A DNA stretch of 64,000 nt from Strigamia acuminata (Eukaryota > Arthropoda > Chilopoda > Geophilomorpha > Linotaeniidae), in NCBI GenBank assembly GCA_949358305.1, contig OX442315.1, positions 29,540,427-29,604,426 on the forward strand, in the 5' to 3' direction. Both the position numbers and the translations under genes were made by a program. Shown here piece after piece: positions 1 through 14,281 of this stretch. How positions within the stretch are numbered: the stretch's first letter is position 1; every line of letters begins with the position of its first letter. The notes beneath the pieces were generated by a model. It saw only the letters and a list, made by a program, of their open reading frames with translations, was not told where the DNA came from and searched no databases.

Positions 1-2740
1 ATATTAGTTTAACGTGTCACCACTGGGGGCACCCAAAAAATAATGAATAACAAAAAATATATATATATTTCGCTATAATCATTATTTTAACAGCTGATAA
101 TCAACGAATAACGTATCAGTCACATCGGAGTGAGTGACTTTCACTTTGAACTCAAAGTCAACAATTTTCAATTCGTCATTCGATGATTATTCAATAACGC
201 CGGTACCCGGAAAACATTTTCCACTCAAAGTAATTAAACAAACAAAAAAAATACATAAAAAGGAAGGATGAACATTCAAGGATCTTAAACCAAACCCTAT
301 TGTCCTTGTATCCTATTTTTCCATATCTGATATACATTTCCAAGGTAACAACTTCCTTTTTATTTAAATTGATTTAATCGCTGGAGTACTTGATGCCACA
401 AACAACTATAATTAAATTGCCACTAATCGGACGTGATAAAAAATTTAACTCACACCTTTTTGATCCATCTCTGGTCAGTTGTATCGAATCGTAAAAATTT
501 AACAAGTTAAAATACTCAAAATCCATATCCAACAGTGCAGGTAAAACAGCTGTAGGTTCCAAGTGTGTTTTGTAATAAACAACTTGAATAGAACATTCCG
601 CCAACACACGAGGAACGGTGTTGCATCAAGTCAAGCAACCAATATCACTCAATGTATAGGGGGCACTGCCACTAACCGTGAGGGGCATTCAACTTTTGTA
701 ATTTAGGAAATGTTTGATAGATATTGCTTCACTCCTTACCATGAATTAAATTGGGATGAATCAATTACTATCTATAAATAATATTAAGTGTCGATATTAA
801 ATTAGTTTGGTGTTCTAGATTTATAGATTTTGACCAATAGGTGGCGTGAAAATGCGAGATGAATGGAGCTCTCGTCGGTTTCCATCATTTAGGCCTAAAG
901 TGCTTGAAATTTCTCCCATTTTTAACAAGCGATGGCGCTTGCGTGCGGGTTAATTTCGGTTGATTTTCGTGTTATTTTCGTCGGAAAATTTATATTCTAG
1001 ATACTGTAATCGCACGAATTACAAGAAAAATGATGTGGTAACATCCACAAATTATTTAAACGTGGTAAACATCTAAAATTAAATTCAATCCGCATTTAGT
1101 TTGTGACCACGTTGTCCAACACGAAAAATGAAGTTTTTTACCATTTTTACCTTTAAAAGGGAAAATAAAAAATTAAATCGATTAAATATTCTAATTTCCA
1201 TTGTGCCAGAGAAAACTAGGAAAAAAAACGACTTTATTTACTGGTCTAATTAAAGTCGTTTCTCCTTTGTACCACATGGCACTGATAAATAAATCACGGA
1301 TATGAACACAACCATTTAACATAAAAATTGCCAAAACAGCGCCATATTTGTTAGCTTGATTCTGACAAATTCCGTCGAAATGAATCAACCGAAGAAAAAG
1401 ATGGATGCACATAATCAACATACTTGCTCAGCACGAATTAAAGCTAAAAGCTAAAACGAGTTTAAAATAATCACTGCAAAACATGACTAATATTAAGAAA
1501 AACTACACCTATTATTTATAAAAGATTTATATAAACCGGTAATAATAATAATTTTAAAGCACCTGCACTTCAACGAATTTTATACCTGCTATACCACAAC
1601 TACTACATTCATTTACGACTTAAAATTCGTTTTATGATATAGACATATATAAATATATTTATTCATGCATTATACTCCAAACCAAAGTATCGAATTTAAT
1701 TTGTGCTTTATGAGCATAACCACGTTTTACACTTTCGTAATCAACGATTGGACTTGGGAGTTATACTCTCTCGAAAGAGTTGCGTAGATCTGAAATCTTT
1801 TATAAATAACAAACATTAAATAATATATATACCATACATACATATGTATTTATATGTACTTTTCAAAGCAAAAAAATAAAACAGGCTTATACATTCGAAT
1901 GAGGCCTAATCTTCATTTTATTGATTCGACTACGGGAAAAGCAAAAATATCACACCAATAATTTCCTGGGTTGATTTATCAACTCAATCGGCACGTAAAC
2001 TCACCAAATAAACCTTTCATTTGTGTTATAACGAGCTAAAATCAACGCTAATTTAAAATACCTCTGATTTGTCTTCGAAGGACCGGATCCTGCTTGCTGT
2101 TCATTTCGCTCTTTTAATTTGGACTTGGGCGGTTTCGACCGTTTCTTTTTTGCTTGAATGGCCAGCACTTAAGAACAGAAAGTTTTGTAAGTATTGTGTG
2201 AGCATTATAACAAGGATAAAACTTAAAATAACCAATTTTTCACCTCTTCTATTCACATCGCCTTTTTCCTTCAAACTAGTCATATTGTTTTCCACTCCAA
2301 CTCGACGCACGCATGCTCAAATTCGCAAAGAATTGTGGGTCTAGTTTTGATAAAAATATTTTAGTTGAAATTTATAAATTCTGAATGAACATACAGAAAA
2401 TTTATTCTGTTTCAATTGATAGTATCGTTTTTAGATCTGGATAAAGGAAACTGTCAACTGTTTGGCGAATCGCCGGTTACAAAATTTAAAATTCTATGTC
2501 CCTGCTTCAGCATATTGTCCCTAGATGGAAGTTAAAAGTCGCATTGATTCCGTTATACGGAGTTCCTGATGGCACTTACTGGCTTATATTCGCCTTTACT
2601 CGAATGTTTATTTGAATGCTATTATGTATGAATTTAAATTTTACAGTTCCTAATTAAATAAAAATATTTTTTTTTAGATCGTGGTTTTTTTTTATACTGT
2701 CGGAACCAAATTTGCATGTACACTTTTTCTTATTTACTTT
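1..2740. other. Intergenic, no gene recognised
   Basis: AT-rich sequence with only short ORFs (under about 100 codons) and no recognisable domain or convincing exon with splice sites. Short A/T runs and TA-rich stretches are the only structure I see. Part of it may be distal regulatory sequence for the downstream reductase gene. Confidence 0.5.
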
Positions 2741-2754
2741 CAACGTAGGATGAG

Positions 2755-2989
2755 CGGATTTGACGTCACAATTGATGCAAGATCATAATCTGGATCTGTC
2801 ATACCCGTATTTTTGCTCCCCGGCAAGCACTTATTAATAAAAGCCGCATTTGTTGGGATGTCTCCTTCTTGATTAGATTCCCACCACTGTACAGGTAAGC
2901 TCATGGTCATTCCCCAATGTGTGTCAATCAATATTTTAGTGCCTGCTATTATAGCTAAATCGATTGACAAAATGTTTACCTTATCCTAA
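2755..2989 (+). promoter_or_regulatory. 5' flank of TGR with CRE-like palindrome
   Basis: The sequence just upstream of the reductase gene carries a perfect TGACGTCA palindrome (2761-2768). A diverged copy of this flank lies at about 7015-7200, upstream of the duplicated glutaredoxin gene, so the promoter region was duplicated with the gene. In that copy the palindrome has decayed to TGATGTCA. Binding by a CREB/ATF-type factor is inference only. Confidence 0.4.
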
Positions 2990-6290
<3,301 letters not shown>

Positions 6291-6466
6291 GCTTCTCCCA
6301 CTGTTCAAATCTGCCTTGTTGGGTCTTGTTACAATACTCGTTAAATAGTTTCGAATTATTGTTAAATATAATGTGCTGGAATATACGTTTTAGCGCCCAG
6401 CAAGGCGGATTCGGTGGGAGATGGAACCATTAAACTGTTGGATTCGTTTAGCGAATTTTGTTGTTG

Positions 6467-6533
6467 AAATATACACTGAATGAAAGTCTTGCCTGGAAAC
6501 CATTAAAATGGGGTGGCGAGATTTGATATATTT
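6467..6533 (+). promoter_or_regulatory. SECIS element (form II) in the TGR 3' UTR
   Basis: RNA hairpin that recruits SECIS-binding protein to recode UGA. The 5' core ATGA is at 6480-6483 and the 3' core TGAT at 6524-6527, giving the non-Watson-Crick quartet U.U, G.A, A.G. Helix II is 10 bp, 6484-6493 (AAGTCTTGCC) with 6515-6524 (GGCGAGATTT), allowing G-T pairs. The apical bulge AAA is at 6497-6499. A ministem CCAT/ATGG (6500-6503 with 6508-6511) makes it form II. Lower helix I is AAATATA (6467-6473) with TATATTT (6527-6533). All pairings were read by eye from the sequence. Confidence 0.9.
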
Positions 6534-7458
6534 GCTGAACGTCCAACGAAACAAAAACTGATATTTAATTGTCCTAATATAAATATACCTTGTGAAATCG
6601 TCATTGTTGAAACCAAAAATTAAAGAATTTACGAACTACTTGAACACAGTCTATTTTTATAATTGTTGTGATTATTGAAATAAAATTTGACTATACATCT
6701 GTAATATTATGTCCATGTGAAATAAAAGTAATTGAATCATTAAGAGAATTTGATGAATTGTCCAACAACAACAAAAATATCATAAATTCTATGAAACACT
6801 GTTTTAAATCATTCGTGTTTGACAATATTTGTATTCTTGCAATTACTATTTTCCTCCTCATTGCATGTGTAAAAGCAATTATATTAATTATGTGTTGGAT
6901 GGCTAAAAGTAAGTTATCATGATTCATGATCATAATGTCATTGCGTACGCATGTAGAGCCAAAACGACAGCGGCACCACCAAACGGGACAACACGTAAAG
7001 TTGGGAGTTTCCCATTCCTTGATGTCATAATTGATGCACGATCGAAATTTGGATCCGCGTATCCGTATCTTTCGTAACCTGCCGACACTTTCTAATAATT
7101 GCTTCATTTGCTGGGACATTTCCTTCTACGTTAGACGTGATTAGATTTCCACCACAGTGTATGTGAGCTCTTAGTCTTTCTGCAATCTGTGTCAATCATT
7201 AGGTGCGTTCATATTATGTTTTTACCGTTTGTGAAGTTTAGATAAACAGACACAAAGCTGACATTTATACAGCTCCAAAAATGAAATGTCATACGCACAT
7301 TCACAGTCGGGCATGTTTTTTACACGTGTTTTTGTTGGTTACTTGAAAATTGAAACGCCGAAAAAAAAAATCTAAACAGAAACATTTTGAACGCGTCTAA
7401 TAATTTAGTGCGTACTGTAATAGCTAAATCGATTGACAAAATGTTTATCTTTTCTTAA
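6534..7458. repeat. TGR 3' flank and duplicated upstream block
   Basis: From about 6540 to 6740 this is TGR 3' UTR and flank, which is repeated in diverged form at about 8345-8540. From about 7015 to 7200 it matches the TGR 5' flank at 2755-2920, and 7420-7458 matches 2955-2989. Together these show a tandem duplication of the locus. No separate gene is evident. Confidence 0.75.
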
Positions 7459-8300
7459 ATGAGTTTTATATTCAGAAAGCTTTTCCCGGACATCTTTCTT
7501 GAAAGGAAAAATACTAAAATGGCGTCGAAGGATCTGAACCAAATGGTCAGCAAGTATGTTTCCAGTAATAAGGTGATGATATTCAGCAAATCCAGATGTC
7601 CATTCTGTACTAAGGTGAGTTCTGTAGAAATTTTTGCGAAAACGTTACGGCGTCGTCATGATTCACAGCATGGAAAATACGTTATTTTGTGACGTTTTCG
7701 CCGCATCATGACTCATGTTTTTCACATTGTTTATTTTATGTTTGAAACATACTTTAAAATACAAATTAACTTTTCGTTTTACACATTATTTCCAGGTTAA
7801 GGAGTTGTTTCAAAAGTTGGGCATTTCTTTTTTCGTATTGGAACTGGATAGTTTAGGTAAAGATAAACATTTTATTGTTACGGTACATATCTTAACTCCG
7901 AATACTTACTCCTTTTTTCATTAAATTTCTTTAAAATTGTTAAAATAATTACTGTTACGCGTGAATCTACATCCGTAATTACTACAATCGAATTGCATTT
8001 ACTTGATTACGTAATTATATGGGGAAATGAAAAACGAAATAATTAATGACTAAAACTTAATAATTAAACGAGATAAAAATGGAGATAATAACAAAAATTC
8101 TTCTAGAATTGTTGACTCCGATTTAGAGATTTTTCTGAAGGGTTTATTTATTTCTAGAAAACGGATCAGAAATTCAAGATATTCTTGAGTATCAAACAGG
8201 CCAGAGGACTGTTCCTAACGTATTTATCAGTGGAGTACACATTGGAGGTTGTGACAAGACGATGGAAGCCTACAAAAGCGGCCGATTGCAGAACCTCTAA
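7459..8300 (+). CDS. Single-domain dithiol glutaredoxin derived from the TGR duplicate
   Basis: Small glutathione-dependent oxidoreductase. Exons from the inner Met are 7519-7614, 7796-7856 and 8158-8300, 99 aa. The active site is CPFC in exon 1, with the glutathione-site motif TVPNVF and the GG-C motif in exon 3. Exon boundaries and phases match exons 1-3 of the neighbouring TGR. The ORF ends shortly after the KSGR motif, where the TGR copy continues into its linker, and the following sequence is a decayed copy of the TGR 3' UTR. An in-frame upstream Met at 7459 adds 20 residues that align with the 23-residue extension of TGR after an in-frame 9-nt gap, which may mean a mitochondrial form. 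Function as a glutaredoxin is well supported; expression is not known. Confidence 0.88.
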
Positions 8301-8350
8301 AAGTCTCGCCTCGAAACCATTAAAATGGTGGAAAAGATTTGATATATTTA
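8301..8350 (+). other. Degenerate SECIS relic
   Basis: Directly after the glutaredoxin stop, the sequence repeats the TGR SECIS: the helix start AAGTCT, the CCATTAAAATGG ministem and the 3' GAT core are kept. The 5' ATGA core is gone and the 3' strand of helix II is mutated (GGCGAG to GGAAAA), so the kink-turn cannot form. The glutaredoxin has no in-frame UGA, so the element is functionless here. Confidence 0.85.
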
Positions 8351-8682
8351 CCGAACGTCTAACTAACCAAAAACTTATATTTAATTGTCCTAATATAAAT
8401 TTACTTTATGAAATTGTCATTGTTGAAACTAAAAATCATGGAAAATACTTAAAAACACTATTTTCATATTTTGTTGTATAGTCAAATTTATTTCAATAAT
8501 TACATCTGTAATATAATGTCCATGAAAAATAAAAATAATTTCATTTCGTTAAATTGTTAAAATATCACAAATTTTACGAAACACGGTTTGTTTTATTGAC
8601 ACTACGGTTATAACGTTAGAACTTAAACTTTTATAACCCACCAGTACCCTTCCGCAAACAATTACACGATCATGACGCAGGG

Positions 8683-11219
8683 TTATGTTTTTTCACATTC
8701 CTGGTCCACAAATTCTGTGCCGGAATCAGAAGACAACATGGGATCTTTAGCACATACAATTTCATGTCATCATTCCTACTTTTTAAATGTTAAAAAATAG
8801 AGAATTTTTACCTGCAAGAATTAATTGTGAATCGCTAGGAATTAAGTCTTCGCTAGATTCTACTTCCTGCTTTTCCATTTCATTCTCTAAACCCTAAAAC
8901 AAGCCAAAGATGTAACAAACATATCTTTATTCATCACTTTAATAATTTAGTACTTCTTCATCTTGCTCCTTATCAACACTATCAGAAGAGAGAAGTTCTT
9001 CTCCACTAGTGATTAATGTCCCTTGTGCCGTAATCAGCTGGTGCATGGGTCTCGTTATCTGAACAGGTGTTGTGGCAATGCTGGCATGTCCCAATGCTCC
9101 CGCTGTGCTTATAATAATTTGTGACGACATGTTCATGTGCACCGTCACGTCGCTCGTCTGTAACGACTCCGCAGGAAGTGTTTGGATTATAATCTGTCCT
9201 GCGGAGTTCGTCGTGCAAGTTGTAAACGGAATGGTTTGTGTAGGTGTGGCGATTAAGAATGGTGCTGAAGTTGCAGCTGGATTCAGATGCATTGTCGATG
9301 GAAGAACTTCGTACGTTTGGAAAGTGGCTCCAACTGGAGCTGAAACTGAACAAACGTCGTCTTCCGAATGACTAATTGATTGTCCGATTGACGTGGGCAC
9401 TGAAACAAAAATTAGAAAATTCAATTTATTTATTTATCATTATTAATTTATAAATGCATACCGTCTGTTTTAACTTGGATTGGAACTGTGGTTACAATGC
9501 TCGGTGCTTGCACTACACTCACTTGCGGAATAGTGAGTGGAGTTGCGGATGAAACAGCCTCCAAAACTGGTGAACCCTCATCGCTACTCACTTTTACGTG
9601 AACAATTTGCGCGTGGTTGTTATACAAATATTCGCAAACACCTGCAATTAAATGCAATCAACAATAGTTTTCGATGCTCAAATGGTCACGAATTACTTCT
9701 GAAACTGAGTAAATGAGCATCGGCCACGTGTCGCTTCAGATTCCACCATTTACCGCGCAACCATTGAGGCGATCGAACACTGTGCCATCCGCGAGACATC
9801 TCGATCCAATCAATTGAATTTTCATCAGTTACATTCAAGGAATAAACTCTAAAAAATATAAAACAATTTAAATTAAATAGAAATTAAATTAAAATTATCC
9901 ATCATTACTTGCAAATGAGATTGATGTCATCTTCACGAGTCCATTCAGTTCCTCCAATTTGTTTCCAATTCAGATAATTCAACCATTTCGTCCTGCACTG
10001 TTTTTCAGACCGCGTTCCAACTGCCTCTGCAACCGTAGCCCACGAAATTCCACTGGTCACAGCTTCTCCAGGTATCGTTCGACTCTGTTGATACACAGCG
10101 TCGGTTAAACGCTTCTCTTCAACCGGCAACCATTTCCCGGTATTGCAATTATCTTTCATCAATCTACATCTGTCCTTAATAGACGAAGCACTTCGACCCA
10201 AAGCAGCACCAATTGCTTGCCAGTCATTGCCGTGTTTAGTTCTTAAACTACATTTTAAAAAAATTGAGAAAATTAGCAATTTTTTTTTTTTTTTACTATA
10301 AAAAAATAATTCTTACTCTTTTAATTTATCAATTTCTTGCGGTGTGTACTTTCCCACGTGATTTTTTGTATCGTACATTCTAATAACGCGTCTGTAGACG
10401 GAAAATAAAGGCCTGTTTAATCCTTTCGCGATTATCCTATAAAAATCCTTTCTTTCATCTTTGGTCATTTCAAAAATAATTTCAGCCGGATCCACAATTC
10501 CCCTCTCTTTACAATAACTGATAATATTGTTTTGTAGAATATCGGTTTCTTCTTTCGACCACATTCCTTGCTTCCACAACTGGCCTTTTCGATGTAAAAT
10601 CGATTTATCTTCCCTGCTCGTAAACCACGCCTGATTGAAGTCGCCATCTTGCTGTACTATTTCTGGCAACTAAATAAAATTTGTATTAAATAATAAACGT
10701 GTTGGTATAAGTGATATTTCTTACACTGGTCTGGAGCACTTGTATTTTCGAAGTGTCGAAATGCATGCGTGAAGACTGCAGCGATTCTGTTCCATCTGAA
10801 CATTATTAAAATAAAATTCACAATAAATTTATACGAAAAAAGAATATGCGAAGAATAAATACGTACTCAGTGTAAGTACATACGTCTGGCCGTCACTGAC
10901 GGGTTCTAAGAATATACCTTTGCTCGGTGCGTCCCCTGAGAAGAAAAAATGAATTAATGTCATAAAAAAACAAAAAATATTATACATTTACCATCATTAT
11001 TGTTTCCATGTTGATTTATCACAACCACACCTGGCATTTCTACTTCCTCGGTTTGCAAATCAAAACTTTCATTTTCCGATGCAACTTCCTCTTCGATCAT
11101 CTGTTTGAAATCATGACAAATTAGTCAATTTGTAATAGAAAATTAATGATTTTTTCATTTGGCCTTACGTGTTGTTGTTGTATGACTTCTTCATTGTCGT
11201 CCACCGTTGGCTCGGCCAT
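8683..11219 (-). CDS. DMTF1: DMTF1-like Myb-domain transcription factor
   Basis: Nuclear DNA-binding factor of the cyclin-D-binding Myb-like (DMTF1/DMP1) family. The start is ATG at 11217-11219, followed by a short acidic exon. About ten exons follow (among them 10992-11100, about 10317-10669, 9909-10250, 9462-9651 and 8954-9400, then 8816-8893 and a last exon ending in the stop at 8683-8685). The conserved core runs from an NQAWFTSREDK segment through WKQGMWSKEE, KDERKDFYR and HVGKYTPQE to KHGNDWQAIGAALGRS, then KQCRTKWLNYLNWKQ and a third repeat, VRSPQWLRGKWW. These three Myb-type repeats keep the Trp spacing. The C-terminal half is Thr/Ser/Ala-rich, as in an activation domain, and the last two exons are acidic. 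I chose the longest splice model; an alternative end at 8939 exists. Confidence 0.92.
8926..8931 (-). terminator. Candidate intronic poly(A) signal in DMTF1
   Basis: On the - strand this reads AATAAA, inside the 60-nt intron 8894-8953. If that intron is retained the frame stops at 8939-8941 after adding only VLNY, so cleavage here would yield a shorter protein lacking the two acidic last exons. Confidence 0.45.
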
Positions 11220-12409
11220 ACACGCTGAATTAAAAAGTAAATATTACATATATTAATTTTACTAATTGTTTTGTGTTGACTGTTAGATGATTAAAAATGT
11301 ATAGAGTGGTAGAGGAGTGGTTTGTATATTGCATATCGTGTTGTTTGTGTTATTTTTGTATATATTCACGTTTTGCATGAAAGTCTTGTCTGTTGATTTT
11401 ATTTTATTTTTTTCATCTTTGTTTTTTTAATTGAGTGAAGCAGACGACATCCGTCAAATTGCAACCCGCGAAGTTTCACGTGACTGTAATGGGAAAAAGC
11501 CGCCATTTTCTAGCGGTTGGCTTTTGTTGTTAAACCCGGTTAAACCGATTTCAGATATTTGGTCCGAAACTCGTTCTGCGTTTCGGATTGTGTATACAAT
11601 TGTTGAAAAATTTCTGCGTGGTTCTAAAATATTAGAAATTTAAAAATTTTACCTATTTCTTCCGGGTGATTGAGAAAATACCAGGATGAATAAGAACCAG
11701 GATGAACAAGAACCAGGATGTCTTCACTGCGCAAGCACCGCACGAATGAAATTCAAGTTCTAACCGGTCTGGATCAATAAATTTAGATGGCAATGACGTC
11801 ATGTGCTATCAACGTCACCTTCAGAAAATTGTATTTATTTATTTTGAATATTATAGTGAGATCTAAGGGGCGCAAATAGAAAAACCAAACAAATAAAAAA
11901 CTGACAAAAAGAATTTTAAAAAATAAAACTGACTTTTTAAATAAAAATTAATTTTCTGACTGAATTTTGTTTTGATTGGTTTTTGAGCAGTGTGTGTGGA
12001 CTGTGGATAACAAGAAGTTATAAATAATTAAATAAATTATTAAATAAATAATAACACAGGGAGGAATTATATAATTAGATAAATCTAATCTTTTTTTCCT
12101 ATGAGCAAAACAACCGTGGTCATGTGTGCAATTCAGACAATATTTAGTGTATGTCCTGTCTTTAGGTTTCGAAAGTGTCTGGGATTTTGTCAAATAAAGT
12201 TGATAATTATTATTACAGTTTCTCGTTTTGTATGAGCAATATTAAAGATCGTTTTATTTATTTTTATTTTTTATTTTGTCCAATGTTGAGTTTAAAAATC
12301 TTACATTAAGTTATTTCAACATTTTTCCATTTTTAATTCATTTTTTTTAAAGTTACAGCAACACATACAAAAAAAATAGACTTGGAAAAACTATATGACG
12401 TTCCATCTG
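11220..12409. other. Intergenic between DMTF1 and the leucine-rich gene
   Basis: Contains the likely DMTF1 promoter and 5' UTR. A stretch at 11438-11545 includes GCCGCCATTTT, which resembles a YY1 site, and is also found in diverged form at 13841-13945. A 16-bp tandem repeat (CCAGGATGAAYAAGAA) occurs two and a half times at 11681-11720. No coding gene is recognised. Confidence 0.5.
11681..11720. repeat. 16-bp tandem repeat, 2.5 copies
   Basis: CCAGGATGAATAAGAA at 11681-11696, CCAGGATGAACAAGAA at 11697-11712, then CCAGGATG. Confidence 0.85.
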
Positions 12410-13665
12410 TCATCTGGGGTTAAAAATGAAAACAAAAAGATAAATAGGCAAAATTATTAGACAAAATATAAAAAATTGGCGAAGTAATATCTTGTAGTTA
12501 TAATCACACATACATTGCTTCAAACGTGCAAAATATCTAGGCAGCTGCAATCTGTACAGAATCTGCTTTAGTGGGCATCCGAAGCAATTTTTCATCGATA
12601 TTTTGACCGTATTGTCCATACATTCAAAAATACTATTCGTTATTTGCAAATCGTACAAATGAAGTTCCTTTAAATTTGGGCAATTTTGAAGAAGTCTGAC
12701 GACATCTTCATTCATTATATTGCACAGGTAGAGTGTCGTTACTGATTCACTTTGTGGACAAAAGTAATTCTCCTCCAAGCTGAGACTCGATTTAATAAAA
12801 CAGCTGTGCAATATCATTTTTTTCAATTGTTTCAATGTACTAAATATAAGATCCAAACTGATGTCTTTAACAGAGAAAAGACTCATTTCAGTGAGCGGGT
12901 AAGCAGCGGCCCAACCACCAAACAATTTCTCGGGCTTCACTGAAACTATCACTCTATAAATATCCGAAAATTCGTACATCCCATATTTATCTTGGGTAAA
13001 GTGGAAAATGTCATTTATCTTTCCTTCCGAAACACCGGTCGGAAGATATAGTTCGAGTTCTTTACAACTTTTTAAATCACAGGTCTCGCAATTAGAAAAT
13101 GTCAAATGAATAGCAGCGTCGTGAACCATACCCAACTGCAACTTACAAGCTCGTTTTCTGGTAGCACCACTGCTTGCGTTGAAGCTACTATTTATGTGTG
13201 TGTGATAGAGAAAACCTGCTACGTCGTGATACACAAATGCTTCTAGAAATGGAAAAGAGTGAAACACGGAGGCGGCCATTTCTGGAGATACTGAGGTGCC
13301 GTAAATGTTCAAGCTGAGCAGATTTTGCTGAAGCGTTTGAACGTGGCATAAATTGTAAAATAACTGGTCGTTTACTGCTATGCATCCTGGCACTTGAATT
13401 TTATTTGGTGAACAACATTTGGCAATAATTGTTTCTATGTTTTTTTCATTAAATCTGGGATTTCGATGTTCTTAAAGAGAAAATCACAAATAAATGTTTT
13501 GCTATTTTCAACACTCACGACCTTACCTGAACAGCCTGTTTTGCTTGTTCTGGAAGAACGGACTCTACTGCCTGTACCCAAATGTAATAATAGATCCAGG
13601 CTTGAAGCCTGTTTAGGTAAAATTGGATCGAAAAGATATGAGTATTTCTTACGGGAAAAGTCCAT
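12410..13665 (-). CDS. Leucine-rich protein with C-terminal membrane tail, copy 1
   Basis: Two exons, 13527-13665 and 12410-13470, 399 aa. The family is not recognised. The N-terminal 46 residues are basic and Ser-rich. The body has irregular leucine-rich-repeat-like segments, for example LLSLNIYGT, LKELHLYDLQIT and VTTLYLCNI, plus FSVKDISLDLIF and about fifteen cysteines. The last 25 residues are strongly hydrophobic (FFIFCLIILPIYLFVFIF) before a short NPR end, which suggests a tail-anchored membrane protein facing the cytosol. The repeats resemble the LRR part of F-box proteins, but I see no clear F-box. The adjacent gene at 14282-15541 is a paralogue with the same intron position and phase. 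The function is unknown. Confidence 0.8.
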
Positions 13666-14281
13666 TGTTTTGTTATGTAAATATTATAACGCCTTGAAAT
13701 TTTGAAGTCGGGTTACTGATCTTGTGGCTGACTTGATTCTTGTTTTCCAATTGCGCCATCTATGTACTATTTAATATTAAATCGCTATTTGTTTTTATTT
13801 ATTTATATTTATTTATTCTTATTTTTTAAAATTAATTTGAAGCAGACGAGACGACTATACTTCCCGGTGCACGACGAGGTAGTACGTGACTGTAATAAAC
13901 GGCTGCCATTTATGTTTAGCTGTGGGCTTTTGTTGGAAATGGCGTTGGACTTGCAGAAGGTGGTTGTTTCAACTCAAGCAAGCAAAATACAATAGAAATA
14001 TAACAAAAAGAGCTCCTCTTCATTTATTACTATTTGGTATTTTATTGACACTAAGAAATGGCAAAACAAAAGGATCACACGGTGCAAAGTGACAACAAAA
14101 ATAGTAAATCTTATATAAATATTACAGAAAGACCAAGGAGGGCCGTAACAACCCCGTGAGCTGAGCAATTTTAAGCAAATAAATTGTATAAAAATAGTTC
14201 ACAACTTTCCATCGTTTTAATGCATTGCTGAATGCATAATTACAGGACATAACTTGGATTGATACAAAAATATACAACGTG
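13666..14281. other. Spacer between the two leucine-rich paralogues
   Basis: Holds the promoter of copy 1 and the 3' end of copy 2. The motif at 13841-13945 repeats 11438-11545. The sequence around 13745-13765 (TTGCGCCATCTATGTAC) resembles that upstream of copy 2 (15620-15640), so part of the promoter was duplicated too. No gene is seen. Confidence 0.5.

Noticed and set aside
1-2740. Short ORFs at the window start (for example 374-607 and 1191-1421 on the - strand)
   Set aside because: Length expected by chance at this base composition, no domains, no splice context.
9006-9371. Overlapping ORFs on both strands in the DMTF1 C-terminal exon
   Set aside because: Shadows of a real coding exon with Thr/Ser/Ala-rich composition; no domain or splice support.
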